Assembly: GCF_042658845.1 (NCBI RefSeq)
Contig: NZ_JBHSRI010000018.1
Span: 124,001 to 188,000 of the forward strand
Source of the DNA: Paenisporosarcina macmurdoensis
GTDB lineage: Bacteria; Bacillota; Bacilli; Bacillales_A; Planococcaceae
Length of the DNA: 64,000 bases
Reading direction: 5' to 3'
Shown piece by piece: positions 7,471-15,945 of the stretch; position 1 is the first letter of the stretch, and every line of letters begins with the position of its first letter. Position numbers and translations under genes: made by a program. The notes under the pieces were generated by a model. That model searched no databases and was not told the DNA's origin. It worked only from the letters and a program-made list of their open reading frames with translations.

Positions 7471-8481
7471 ATGTTTTCAAAAGTATGGAAAAAGATTCAA
7501 CAAGGTGATTTCAGTCCTATTTATCTACTTGTCGGCACAGAGCATTACTTTTTCGACGAAACGGTTCGTCGTATAAAAGAATCGCTCAATAAAGATGGAG
7601 AAACGGATATCCTATATTTTGATTTAGACGAAGTCCCAGTTCAACATGTCATAGAAGAAGCAGATACCGTTCCTTTTTTTACGGACCGAAAATTAATTAT
7701 CGCTAAAAATGCCTCATTTTTAAAAGCAACGGAAAAAGGGAAAGAAAAAATAGATCATGATTTAAAAGCTTTCGAAAGTTGGGTGCAACATCCTTCAGAA
7801 ACAGCGATTACTATTTTTATTGCACCTTATGAAAAACTCGACGAACGAAAAAAAGTAACGAAACTCATGAAAGACAAAGCTTTATTACTTGAAGCAAAAC
7901 CGCTCGATGGTAATGATTTAGTGGTGTGGGTTAAATCTACAGTTGCGAATGAACAAAAAGTGATGACAGACGAAGCGGTTGGACGATTAATTGATACCGT
8001 TGGCCAAGATCTTGTTCAATTGCAGTCGGAAATACATAAAATGGCTACCTATGTGGGAGAGCAACAAGAAATCACCAAAAGTGATGTTGAATTATTGATG
8101 ACACGTACATTGGAGCAAGATGCATTTCAGTTATTGAATGCTTACTTACGTGGGGATACGACAACTGCATTAACGGTTTACCATGATTTATTGCGACAAA
8201 AAGAAGAACCAATTATGCTAACAGCATTACTTGCTTCTCAAATTCGTTTAATGTCGAATGTGCGCTATTTACAGAAAAAAGGATATCACGCTCAAGCTAT
8301 TGCAAAACAATTAAAGGTAAATCCATATCGAGTGAAATTAATTGTGGAGAGTAGACAAAAGGTCGGAGAAGACCGTTTACTCGATGTTTTACACAGACTT
8401 GCTAGCGCGGATTATCAATTAAAAACAAGTAGCGGCAAACGAGAACGAATATTAGAATTGTTTTTAATGAATAGACTATAA
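7471..8481 (+). CDS. holA: DNA polymerase III subunit delta
   Basis: 336 residues, normal length for the Gram-positive delta subunit (YqeN). The N-terminus FSPIYLLVGTEHYFFDETV is the degenerate P-loop region of the clamp-loader delta, and the C-terminal helical collar domain follows from about residue 210. Delta opens the beta sliding clamp. The SD AGGAGG lies at 7460-7465. The gene is followed by its own terminator and array B. Confidence 0.93.
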   Translation: MFSKVWKKIQQGDFSPIYLLVGTEHYFFDETVRRIKESLNKDGETDILYFDLDEVPVQHVIEEADTVPFFTDRKLIIAKNASFLKATEKGKEKIDHDLKAFESWVQHPSETAITIFIAPYEKLDERKKVTKLMKDKALLLEAKPLDGNDLVVWVKSTVANEQKVMTDEAVGRLIDTVGQDLVQLQSEIHKMATYVGEQQEITKSDVELLMTRTLEQDAFQLLNAYLRGDTTTALTVYHDLLRQKEEPIMLTALLASQIRLMSNVRYLQKKGYHAQAIAKQLKVNPYRVKLIVESRQKVGEDRLLDVLHRLASADYQLKTSSGKRERILELFLMNRL

Positions 8482-8489
8482 CGAAAAAG

Positions 8490-8527
8490 GATTTGAATCG
8501 CTATATTGGCGAATCAGGTCTTTTTTT
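8490..8527 (+). terminator. Intrinsic terminator of holA
   Basis: GATTTGAATCGC (8490-8501) and GCGAATCAGGTC (8509-8520) form an imperfect 12-bp stem (one mismatch, two G-U), followed by seven or eight T. Confidence 0.75.
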
Positions 8528-8562
8528 ATTTTGAGTGGGTAGGAATTAGGAGGAAATTGGAT

Positions 8563-8660
8563 AGTTGCGACAATAATGATGAAAGTTGCGACAATATCGG
8601 AAGAAGTTGCGATGATAACGAGGATAGTTGCGACGATATCCAAGAAAGTTGCGACGATAT
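8563..8660. repeat. 21-bp-period array B (core AGTTGCGACRAT, 5 units)
   Basis: AGTTGCGAC/T-A/G-AT starts at 8563, 8584, 8605, 8626 and 8647, exactly every 21 bp, with variable 9-nt spacers. It begins 36 nt after the holA terminator and ends about 30 nt before the rpsT terminator, so it fills the gap between convergent genes. Confidence 0.93.
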
Positions 8661-8690
8661 CGAAAAAACCTTCCGATTAGTACATATAAA

Positions 8691-8723
8691 AAAGACTGGA
8701 TTCGAATTTCGAATCCAGTCTTT
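8691..8723 (-). terminator. Intrinsic terminator of rpsT (possibly bidirectional)
   Basis: AAAGACTGGATTCGAA (8691-8706) pairs perfectly with TTCGAATCCAGTCTTT (8708-8723). The T tract is on the minus strand side, so it serves rpsT. Confidence 0.88.
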
Positions 8724-8730
8724 CATATAT

Positions 8731-8979
8731 TTAAGCTTTTTTCATTAACTGTGACTTTTTACGAGCCGCAGTGTTTTTATGCATTAATCCTTTAGAAGCT
8801 GCTTTATCTACTTGCTTGATAGCAGTAAGGATAAGGTCTTTTGCGTTTTCTTCATTGTTAAGAGAAGCAGATTCAGCTTTCTTAACTGCTGTACGCATTG
8901 CAGATTTTGTGTGAGAGTTTTGTGCGTGAGCAGAAGCATTCGTTTTTACACGTTTGATTGCAGATTTGATGTTTGGCAT
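8731..8979 (-). CDS. rpsT: 30S ribosomal protein S20
   Basis: 82 residues, MPNIKSAIKRVKTNASAHAQN through AARKKSQLMKKA, the typical Lys/Ala-rich S20 sequence. The start is the ATG at 8979, 6 nt after AGGAGGTG; a GTG three codons earlier overlaps the SD and is rejected. S20 binds 16S rRNA early in 30S assembly. Monocistronic on the minus strand between holA and gpr, as in B. subtilis. Confidence 0.96.
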   Translation of the reverse strand: MPNIKSAIKRVKTNASAHAQNSHTKSAMRTAVKKAESASLNNEENAKDLILTAIKQVDKAASKGLMHKNTAARKKSQLMKKA

Positions 8980-9096
8980 GTTCTTCACCTCCTAAAAAAG
9001 GTCCGAGATACGTAGATTCTCGAGTTGAAACTTTGCGCAATTAATTAGCGCTGTTTGCTATAAGTATTAGATAATATTCTCAATACAACAAGCATT

Positions 9097-9125
9097 ATAA
9101 TATCAAATCAAAAGTTAAATTGCAA
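9097..9125 (-). promoter_or_regulatory. SigA-type promoter of rpsT
   Basis: On the minus strand TTGCAA (9125-9120) and TATTAT (9102-9097) are separated by 17 bp. A short GCGC-flanked inverted repeat (about 9037-9053) lies in the resulting leader. Confidence 0.6.
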
Positions 9126-9139
9126 TAGATTAACGCAAA

Positions 9140-9169
9140 GAATATTTACTTGACACCTTGGGCAAACTT
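9140..9169 (+). promoter_or_regulatory. Forespore SigF/SigG-type promoter of gpr
   Basis: GAATA (9140-9144), 15 bp, then GGGCAAACTT (9160-9169). The second element fits the SigF -10 pattern GGnnAnAnTn, and the first fits the -35 nWATA type. gpr is a SigF/SigG gene in B. subtilis, so the match is expected for the context. Confidence 0.65.
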
Positions 9170-9186
9170 TTTTTGAGGTGATATGG

Positions 9187-10236
9187 ATGGATAAATTAAA
9201 TTTAATGCGTACAGATTTAATAGATGAAGCAACCGAAGTGGTTCAACATCGAACAGAAAAAGAGAAAGATACTTTATATGAATCACCAGGAATTCAAATG
9301 AATGAAGAGCGTAAAGGGAGAGTGATTATAACGCATATCGAAACAGATGCCAGTGGTGCTGAAACAATCGGCAAAAAGGAAGGAACGTATATAACGTTAT
9401 CTGTGCCCACGTTGACAGCAGAAGACGCCGATGGATTTGAGCAACTTGAACAACAATTTATTTTATCATTGCACGATATTCATCATCAGTTACATTTAAC
9501 TCCACAGTCAAAAGTTCTAATTATTGGTTTGGGAAATCGTACTATTACGCCGGATGCAATCGGCCCGCTTGCTATTGATCGTTTCCATGAAGAGATGTTT
9601 TCATTACCATTTGAACATGGTCAAGTTGTTTTTTATGCACCTGGTGTTACTGGTCAGACCGGTTTAGAAACGGGTGAATTTGTAAAAGCGATTGCCGATA
9701 AAGTAAAACCCGATTTAATACTGGTCATTGATGCGTTAGCTGCACGGAATCAAGATCGTTTATGTAAAACCATTCAACTCACAAATACAGGGATACACCC
9801 AGGTTCAGGCGTAGGAAATGCCCGTAATGAGATATCATTCGAATCTCTAGGTGTTCCAGTAACAGCAATTGGAGTGCCGATGGTTGTCGATGCTCCAGTA
9901 CTTGTGGTAGATGCAATCGAAACTGTGTTTAAAGTTATTTCTAGCCAAATTGGGGAAGCGACTAAACCATCATCCGCTTTATCAGTGGGATCTTGGTTAA
10001 GAAGTACAGAGGCGCCGATTAATGTAGAGGCGATTAAGCCGATTTTTGGTGAATGGTCAGGGTGGTCATCTGAAGAAATACGTGCTTTATTACAAGAGGT
10101 ATTACCGCCTCATCATCAACAATTATTTGTAACGCCAAAAGAAACAGATACTTGGGTGACTAGACATGCTGACATGATTCAGTCGGGTGTTACGAAATGG
10201 TTGCAAGACGATGTTTTTAGTTCTATCTCTCCTTAA
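9187..10236 (+). CDS. gpr: GPR spore endopeptidase
   Basis: 349 residues from ATG 9187 (SD GAGGTGA, 9175-9181). Family stretches are visible: RTDLIDEATE, GTYITLSVPTL, VLIIGLGNRTITPDAIGP, VFYAPGVTGQTG, LILVIDALAAR and HPGSGVGNARNEIS. It is made as a zymogen in the forespore; the N-terminal propeptide is removed late in sporulation. It degrades small acid-soluble spore proteins during germination. Paired with spoIIP downstream, and a forespore-type promoter is visible upstream. Good evidence that the host makes endospores. Confidence 0.95.
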   Translation: MDKLNLMRTDLIDEATEVVQHRTEKEKDTLYESPGIQMNEERKGRVIITHIETDASGAETIGKKEGTYITLSVPTLTAEDADGFEQLEQQFILSLHDIHHQLHLTPQSKVLIIGLGNRTITPDAIGPLAIDRFHEEMFSLPFEHGQVVFYAPGVTGQTGLETGEFVKAIADKVKPDLILVIDALAARNQDRLCKTIQLTNTGIHPGSGVGNARNEISFESLGVPVTAIGVPMVVDAPVLVVDAIETVFKVISSQIGEATKPSSALSVGSWLRSTEAPINVEAIKPIFGEWSGWSSEEIRALLQEVLPPHHQQLFVTPKETDTWVTRHADMIQSGVTKWLQDDVFSSISP

Positions 10237-10268
10237 TCCTACGTACGTTGTAGGAGGAGGGGTGAAGA

Positions 10269-11096
10269 ATGCGCAAAACAATGCAGAAGGTCATGAGTTT
10301 CTATCTTTTTTTATTTTTACTACCTATATTGCTAATTAAACTCCCTATGCTCGCGTTTGGAGTAGATGCACCGAAACAAGTTGAAACACAACCAGTAGCA
10401 TACGCTGCAAATGTGACCAAAGAAATAACCAAAGAAATACCTGTCGTGGAAGAAACGTCGCCGTTAAACGTTTTATTATTATTCACGCATTCTCATGAAG
10501 CTTATCATCCCATTGTTAAAGGGGTAATTGGAGTAAATACCAATTATGACCCGTCAACGAATGTTACAGACATAAGTGATTTGGTTACTCATCACTTACA
10601 GTTAAATAATGCACAAGTTGACGTTCTGCCATACGATAATATGAAAGAAATGAAAGTGACAAATCGACCCTTTTATCAAGCGTATGCAGCGATACGCCCA
10701 ATCTTACAACAACAAATAAATGCTAAATCATATGATCTAGTTCTAGATATCCATCGAGATTCTGCCAACCATAAAGTAACATCACTTAAGTCGAATAATG
10801 AGTCTTTCGCGCGAATTGCATTAGTAGTTGGTACTGAACATGCAAACTATAAGTTAAATGAGGCGTATGCAAAAGCACTATCGGTAGAAGTGAATCGACT
10901 AGTACCGAATATGTCTCGTGGTGTCATGAAAAAGACCAAGGATGATGGCAATGGCATCTATAATCAAGACTTGTCACCAAAGTCAATTTTAATTGAATTA
11001 GGTGGAATTGAAAATACAGAAGAAGAAATCAATCGGACCCTTGCGGTAATCGCAAAAGCGATTTCAATCGTATTTGAAAATAACACTGCAACCTAA
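10269..11096 (+). CDS. spoIIP: Stage II sporulation protein P (short form)
   Basis: 275 residues, against about 400 in B. subtilis SpoIIP. One N-terminal membrane anchor (residues 9-30), then the peptidoglycan amidase/endopeptidase domain. The catalytic motifs are kept: LLFTHSHEAY, LDIHRDS and LIELGGIENTEEE. With SpoIID and SpoIIM it removes septal peptidoglycan for engulfment. The reduction falls in the linker between anchor and amidase domain, so the gene is shortened rather than broken. It sits 32 nt after gpr with SD AGGAGG. Confidence 0.9.
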   Translation: MRKTMQKVMSFYLFLFLLPILLIKLPMLAFGVDAPKQVETQPVAYAANVTKEITKEIPVVEETSPLNVLLLFTHSHEAYHPIVKGVIGVNTNYDPSTNVTDISDLVTHHLQLNNAQVDVLPYDNMKEMKVTNRPFYQAYAAIRPILQQQINAKSYDLVLDIHRDSANHKVTSLKSNNESFARIALVVGTEHANYKLNEAYAKALSVEVNRLVPNMSRGVMKKTKDDGNGIYNQDLSPKSILIELGGIENTEEEINRTLAVIAKAISIVFENNTAT

Positions 11097-11159
11097 CATT
11101 GAAGTAAAGCGTGTTCACTGCTATAATTTTAAGTAGTTTAATTAGGAGTGGACATACGC

Positions 11160-12983
11160 ATGAATCGAGAAGAACGCAATAAACGCCAACAAAATATTAG
11201 AAACTTTTCAATTATCGCCCATATCGATCACGGTAAATCAACATTAGCCGATCGAATTTTAGAACAAACGAAAGCATTGACTTCAAGAGAAATGAAAGCA
11301 CAACTTCTCGATTCAATGGATTTAGAACGTGAACGTGGAATTACGATTAAATTAAATGCTGTACAATTGAACTATCGAGCGAAAGATGGCGAAGATTATA
11401 CCTTACATTTAATTGATACACCTGGACATGTCGATTTCACATATGAAGTATCTAGAAGTTTGGCCGCTTGTGAAGGCGCTATTCTGGTAGTTGACGCTGC
11501 ACAAGGTATCGAAGCACAAACACTAGCTAACGTTTATTTAGCTTTAGATAATGAGCTAGAAATCCTGCCTGTCATTAATAAAATTGATTTACCTGCTGCT
11601 GATCCAGAACGTGTACGCGCTGAAATTGAAGAAGTGATTGGTCTTGATGCTTCTGAAGCAGTACTTGCATCTGCAAAATCTGGTATCGGTATTGAAGAAA
11701 TATTAGAGCAAATCGTAGCTAAAGTACCTGCACCTACTGGGGATCCTGAAGCACCATTAAAAGCACTTATTTTCGATTCGCTTTATGATCCTTACCGTGG
11801 TGTAGTCGCATATATCCGTGTAATGGAAGGAACAGTTCGTCCAGGAGATAAAGTTCTGATGATGGCAACTGGAAAAGAATTTGAAGTAGTTGAAGCGGGT
11901 GTGTTTACACCTAAAGCCACTCTTCGTGACGAATTAACAGTAGGTGACGTAGGGTTTTTAACTGCGGCAATTAAAACTGTTGGTGATACGCGAGTTGGGG
12001 ATACCATTACTGGTGCTGCAAATCCTGCAACAGAATCTTTACCAGGTTATCGACGATTGAACCCGATGGTCTATTGTGGACTTTATCCAATTGATAATAC
12101 GAAATACAATGATTTACGTGATGCACTTGAGAAACTTGAATTAAATGATGCTGCGCTTCAATTTGAGCCAGAATCTTCTCAAGCACTTGGCTTTGGTTAC
12201 CGATGTGGTTTCTTAGGATTACTTCATATGGAAATTATCCAAGAACGTCTTGAACGTGAATTTAACATTGACTTAATTACCACTGCACCAAGTGTTATTT
12301 ACGATGTTCATATGACCGACGGCACTGTTAAAAAAGTGGACAACCCTTCTATGATGCCGGATCCACAAAAAATCGATCGAATTGAAGAACCTTATGTTAA
12401 AGCAACAGTTATGGTACCTAATGACTTCGTAGGTGTTGTAATGGAACTTTGTCAAAAGAAACGTGGGAACTTCATGAACATGGATTATTTGGACAAAACA
12501 CGTGTTAGCATCATTTATGAAATTCCGCTTTCTGAAGTAGTCTATGATTTCTTTGATCAATTGAAGTCAGGTACCAAAGGGTATGCTTCATTTGACTATG
12601 AGTTAATTGGTTATAAACCGTCTAAACTAGTGAAGATGGATATATTATTGAATGCAGAGCAAGTCGATGCATTAAGCTTTATCGTGCATAATGAATTTGC
12701 GTATGAGCGTGGAAAAATTATTGTTGAGAAATTAAAGAAATTAATTCCAAGACAACAGTTTGAAGTGCCAATCCAAGCAGCGATTGGGCAAAAAATTGTC
12801 GCACGTTCTACAATTAGTGCCATTCGTAAAAACGTACTTGCTAAATGTTACGGAGGAGATATTTCACGTAAACGTAAACTTCTTGATAAGCAAAAAGAAG
12901 GTAAGAAACGTATGAAACAAGTAGGCTCAGTCGAAGTTCCTCAAGAAGCATTTATGGCTGTTTTGAAAATGGACGAAGATTGA
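11160..12983 (+). CDS. lepA: Elongation factor 4 (LepA)
   Basis: 607 residues. G1 AHIDHGKSTL, G3 DTPGHVDF and G4 NKIDL are present, as is the LepA-specific C-terminus with AKCYGGDISRKRKLL. The ribosome-dependent GTPase associates with stalled or assembling ribosomes. ATG 11160 was chosen because a GTG at 11148 overlaps the SD (AGGAG, 11144-11148). A terminator follows 16 nt after the stop. Confidence 0.97.
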   Translation: MNREERNKRQQNIRNFSIIAHIDHGKSTLADRILEQTKALTSREMKAQLLDSMDLERERGITIKLNAVQLNYRAKDGEDYTLHLIDTPGHVDFTYEVSRSLAACEGAILVVDAAQGIEAQTLANVYLALDNELEILPVINKIDLPAADPERVRAEIEEVIGLDASEAVLASAKSGIGIEEILEQIVAKVPAPTGDPEAPLKALIFDSLYDPYRGVVAYIRVMEGTVRPGDKVLMMATGKEFEVVEAGVFTPKATLRDELTVGDVGFLTAAIKTVGDTRVGDTITGAANPATESLPGYRRLNPMVYCGLYPIDNTKYNDLRDALEKLELNDAALQFEPESSQALGFGYRCGFLGLLHMEIIQERLEREFNIDLITTAPSVIYDVHMTDGTVKKVDNPSMMPDPQKIDRIEEPYVKATVMVPNDFVGVVMELCQKKRGNFMNMDYLDKTRVSIIYEIPLSEVVYDFFDQLKSGTKGYASFDYELIGYKPSKLVKMDILLNAEQVDALSFIVHNEFAYERGKIIVEKLKKLIPRQQFEVPIQAAIGQKIVARSTISAIRKNVLAKCYGGDISRKRKLLDKQKEGKKRMKQVGSVEVPQEAFMAVLKMDED

Positions 12984-12999
12984 TCATATATTTGAAGTA

Positions 13000-13028
13000 A
13001 AGGGGGCTGCTAGTTGGCCCCTTTTTTC
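13000..13028 (+). terminator. Intrinsic terminator between lepA and hemW
   Basis: A GGGGGC / GCCCC stem with a T6 tail directly upstream of the hemW SD; some read-through into hemW is likely. Confidence 0.75.
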
Positions 13029-13043
13029 TATAAGGAAGAAGGA

Positions 13044-14192
13044 ATGAAACCTATGATTAAAGGAGCTTATATTCACATTCCTTTTTGTCATCAAATTTGT
13101 CATTACTGCGATTTCAATAAAGTGTTCTTTAAAAATCAACCAGTGGACGAGTATATTGAAACGCTAGGAATAGAAATGGAAATGTTTGTAGAAAAGTATC
13201 GTGATCAATTACATATTGAAACTATTTTTTTAGGTGGAGGTACACCTACTGCACTAAGTGCTCCACAATTGCAGCGTTTATTTGAACTTATTAAGCAACA
13301 TCTTCCTCAAACTCACCTTCAAGAATTCACGAGCGAAGCAAATCCTGACGAGTTAACCTATGACAAATTAGTGGTGATGAAAAATAATGGAATCAATCGC
13401 TTAAGTTTAGGTGTTCAAAGTTTTGACGAGGATATTTTAAAGCGTTTAGGACGTACTCATTCAAATGAACATGTTTACCACACCATTCAAATGGCAAAAG
13501 ATATAGGCTTTACGAATATTAGCATCGATTTAATGTATGGATTGCCAGGTCAAACGATGGAACAGTGGAAACATACATTAGAAAAAGCCCTTGAACTAAA
13601 TTTGCCACATTACTCCGCCTATTCATTAATTGTCGAGCCGAAAACGGTTTTTTATAATTTAATGACGAAGGGTAAATTGATTTTGCCTGGAGAAGATTTA
13701 GAAGCCGATATGTATGAAGTATTAATGACGGCAATGGAATCTAAAGGGATTCATCAATACGAAATCAGTAATTTTGCACAGCCAGGATTGCATTCAATGC
13801 ACAATAACTTGTATTGGGATAATGTTTCATATGCAGGATTTGGTGCCGGTGCTCACGGCTACGCGAAAGGCAATCGTTATGCAAATATTGGACCAATCAA
13901 AAAATATATGGATGCAGTCACAGCTGGCGAATTCCCAATCAATTCAAGTCATGAAGTTACAGCAACGGAAAGCATGGAAGAAGAAATGTTCTTAGGCTTG
14001 CGTAAAGTAGCTGGAGTGAATAAGAAACAGTTTGCAGAAAAATTTGGTGTATCTCTAGAAGATGTCTATGGACAAGTACTTTCAAAGTATATGGAAACCG
14101 GTTCAATTCACAGTAACGAAGATGCAGTCGCCTTAACAAAAAGAGGTAGATTTATTGGCAATGAAATTTTTCAATCTTTTTTAATTGATTAG
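13044..14192 (+). CDS. hemW: Radical SAM heme chaperone HemW (HemN-like)
   Basis: 382 residues from ATG 13044 (SD AAGGAAGAAGGA). The radical-SAM cluster motif is CHQICHYC (CxxxCxxC) followed by DF. The HemW type lacks the N-terminal extension of true HemN, and the length matches the heme-binding chaperone class. Next motifs: IFLGGGTPTAL, ANPDEL and LSLGVQSFD. Located directly upstream of hrcA, as in most Bacilli. Confidence 0.92.
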   Translation: MKPMIKGAYIHIPFCHQICHYCDFNKVFFKNQPVDEYIETLGIEMEMFVEKYRDQLHIETIFLGGGTPTALSAPQLQRLFELIKQHLPQTHLQEFTSEANPDELTYDKLVVMKNNGINRLSLGVQSFDEDILKRLGRTHSNEHVYHTIQMAKDIGFTNISIDLMYGLPGQTMEQWKHTLEKALELNLPHYSAYSLIVEPKTVFYNLMTKGKLILPGEDLEADMYEVLMTAMESKGIHQYEISNFAQPGLHSMHNNLYWDNVSYAGFGAGAHGYAKGNRYANIGPIKKYMDAVTAGEFPINSSHEVTATESMEEEMFLGLRKVAGVNKKQFAEKFGVSLEDVYGQVLSKYMETGSIHSNEDAVALTKRGRFIGNEIFQSFLID

Positions 14193-14205
14193 CCAATCGT
14201 ATTCG

Positions 14206-14232
14206 TTGACTTTTGCCCATGGATTTGATAAT
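14206..14232 (+). promoter_or_regulatory. Probable SigA promoter of the hrcA operon
   Basis: TTGACT (14206-14211) and GATAAT (14227-14232) with 15-bp spacing, immediately upstream of the CIRCE operator. Confidence 0.5.
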
Positions 14233-14244
14233 TTATGTATAGTA

Positions 14245-14271
14245 TTAGCACTCGCAAGTGATGAGTGCTAA
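14245..14271 (+). promoter_or_regulatory. CIRCE operator (HrcA binding site)
   Basis: Perfect 9-bp inverted repeat TTAGCACTC-N9-GAGTGCTAA, the exact CIRCE consensus, ending 14 nt before the hrcA start codon. HrcA bound here represses the hrcA-grpE-dnaK operon; heat relieves this. Confidence 0.97.
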
Positions 14272-14285
14272 CAGAGGTGATAAAC

Positions 14286-15323
14286 TTGTTAACGAATCGA
14301 CAATTGCTTATTCTACAAGTAACAGTAGATGATTTTATTCAAACTGCTCAGCCTGTGGGGTCACGACAACTTTCTAAAAAAGTGGAAGTTCCATTTAGTC
14401 CCGCTACTATTCGTAATGAAATGGCTGATTTAGAAGAAATGGGTTATTTGGAAAAAACGCATACGTCGTCAGGTCGAATTCCGTCTGAAAAAGGATATCG
14501 ATTTTATGTTGATCATTTATTAACGCCTCAACTTGCATCATCCGATGACATGCTACAAATTCAATCTGTATTCCAAGAACGCATTACAGAGACCGAACAA
14601 GTAATTCAAAAAACGGCCATGATTTTGTCCGATTTAACGAGTTATACGTCGATTTTGCTTGGACCAGATGTTCGTAAGCATCGAGTCAAACGATTTTCGA
14701 TTGTTCCATTGTCGAATGATTCGGCAGTAGCCATCATTATTACTGATTCTGGACATGTTGAAAATCGATTGTTTGAATTACCACAAGGATTAACAGCATC
14801 AGATATTGAAAAAATGGTTAATATTTTAAATGAACAGCTGACCGGTGTTCACTTGCATGAACTTCAACGTGCTCTTGAAAAAGAAACGGCCGCTTTACTA
14901 AAGCAGCATATTGGTCGTTACGGCGAACTCATGTCTTCATTTGGGGCAGCAATCTCAAGTCCTCAAGAAGAAAAAGTATTCTATGGCGGCAAATCCAAAT
15001 TACTTCATCATCCGGAGTTTAAAGACTTGCAAAAAGCACGTAGTTTAATCACGATGATGGATCAAGCAAACCAAATATCAACGTTGTTTTCACCGAACCA
15101 AGCGGGTATTCATATTCGCATAGGTTCTGAAAATACCTTATTGGCAATGGAAGACTGTAGTGTTATAACAGCATCCTATACCATAGGGGAAGAACAAATG
15201 GGTTCAATTGCAATTATTGGACCTACAAGAATGGATTATCGACGAGTAGTCACTTTATTAGATTTAATGAGTGGCGATTTGTCTCGTGAGTTAACACGGA
15301 TTCTGCGTGGTTCACGATCATAA
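14286..15323 (+). CDS. hrcA: Heat-inducible transcription repressor HrcA
   Basis: 345 residues from TTG 14286 (MLTNRQLLILQV, as in B. subtilis), 5 nt after SD GAGGTGA. A GTG at 14265 lies inside CIRCE and is not used. An N-terminal winged helix (PVGSRQLSKK... ATIRNEMADLEEMGYLEK) is followed by the GAF-like dimerisation domain. First gene of its own repressed operon. Confidence 0.96.
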   Translation: MLTNRQLLILQVTVDDFIQTAQPVGSRQLSKKVEVPFSPATIRNEMADLEEMGYLEKTHTSSGRIPSEKGYRFYVDHLLTPQLASSDDMLQIQSVFQERITETEQVIQKTAMILSDLTSYTSILLGPDVRKHRVKRFSIVPLSNDSAVAIIITDSGHVENRLFELPQGLTASDIEKMVNILNEQLTGVHLHELQRALEKETAALLKQHIGRYGELMSSFGAAISSPQEEKVFYGGKSKLLHHPEFKDLQKARSLITMMDQANQISTLFSPNQAGIHIRIGSENTLLAMEDCSVITASYTIGEEQMGSIAIIGPTRMDYRRVVTLLDLMSGDLSRELTRILRGSRS

Positions 15324-15336
15324 GGAGGAATTAAAT

Positions 15337-15909
15337 TTGTCACAATCTGAAGAAAAAGAAACAGTTTTAAACACTGAGAATCAGCAAACTGCAACACTTA
15401 CTGAGGAACAAGATAGCTCTTCTATTGAAGAAATTAGTCAAGAAGCAGGCACAGAAGAACCTAATGAGCTTGAATTACTTCAACAACAATTAGATGAAGA
15501 AACAAACCGTCATTTACGCTTACGTGCTGACTATGAGAACTTTAAACGTAGAGTGCACTTAGATCGTGAAGCGGCTGATAAATATAAAGCACAAAATTTG
15601 CTTTCAAATTTGTTGCCAGTACTTGATAATTTCGAGCGTGCTATGCAAGTTGAAACGGAGTCTGAAGAGTCACAATCTCTTCGTAAAGGCTTAGAAATGG
15701 TTTACAAAACACTTATAGAAGCAACTGAAAGAGAAGGCTTGCAAGTGATTGAAGCAAGTGATGTAGCATTCGATCCGAATCTTCATCAAGCAGTTATGAC
15801 TGAAACTGATGACTCTAAAGAATTGGGTATGGTTTTACAAGAGCTTCAAAAAGGGTACAAATACAAAAATCGTGTGCTTCGACCAACAATGGTAAAAGTA
15901 AACGAATAA
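15337..15909 (+). CDS. grpE: Nucleotide exchange factor GrpE
   Basis: 190 residues from TTG 15337 behind AAGGAGGA. An acidic, Glu/Gln-rich N-terminus and long coiled coil are followed by the beta-domain ending LQKGYKYKNRVLRPTMVKV, the GrpE signature. It releases ADP from DnaK. Lies between hrcA and dnaK. Confidence 0.96.
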   Translation: MSQSEEKETVLNTENQQTATLTEEQDSSSIEEISQEAGTEEPNELELLQQQLDEETNRHLRLRADYENFKRRVHLDREAADKYKAQNLLSNLLPVLDNFERAMQVETESEESQSLRKGLEMVYKTLIEATEREGLQVIEASDVAFDPNLHQAVMTETDDSKELGMVLQELQKGYKYKNRVLRPTMVKVNE

Positions 15910-15945
15910 CATAAACTTTCAAACATATTAGGAGGAAATTATAGA

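Noticed and set aside
8506..8748. 80-codon frame with SCDx heptads across array B
   Set aside because: The frame exists only because 21 is a multiple of three; no SD, and it runs through two terminators.
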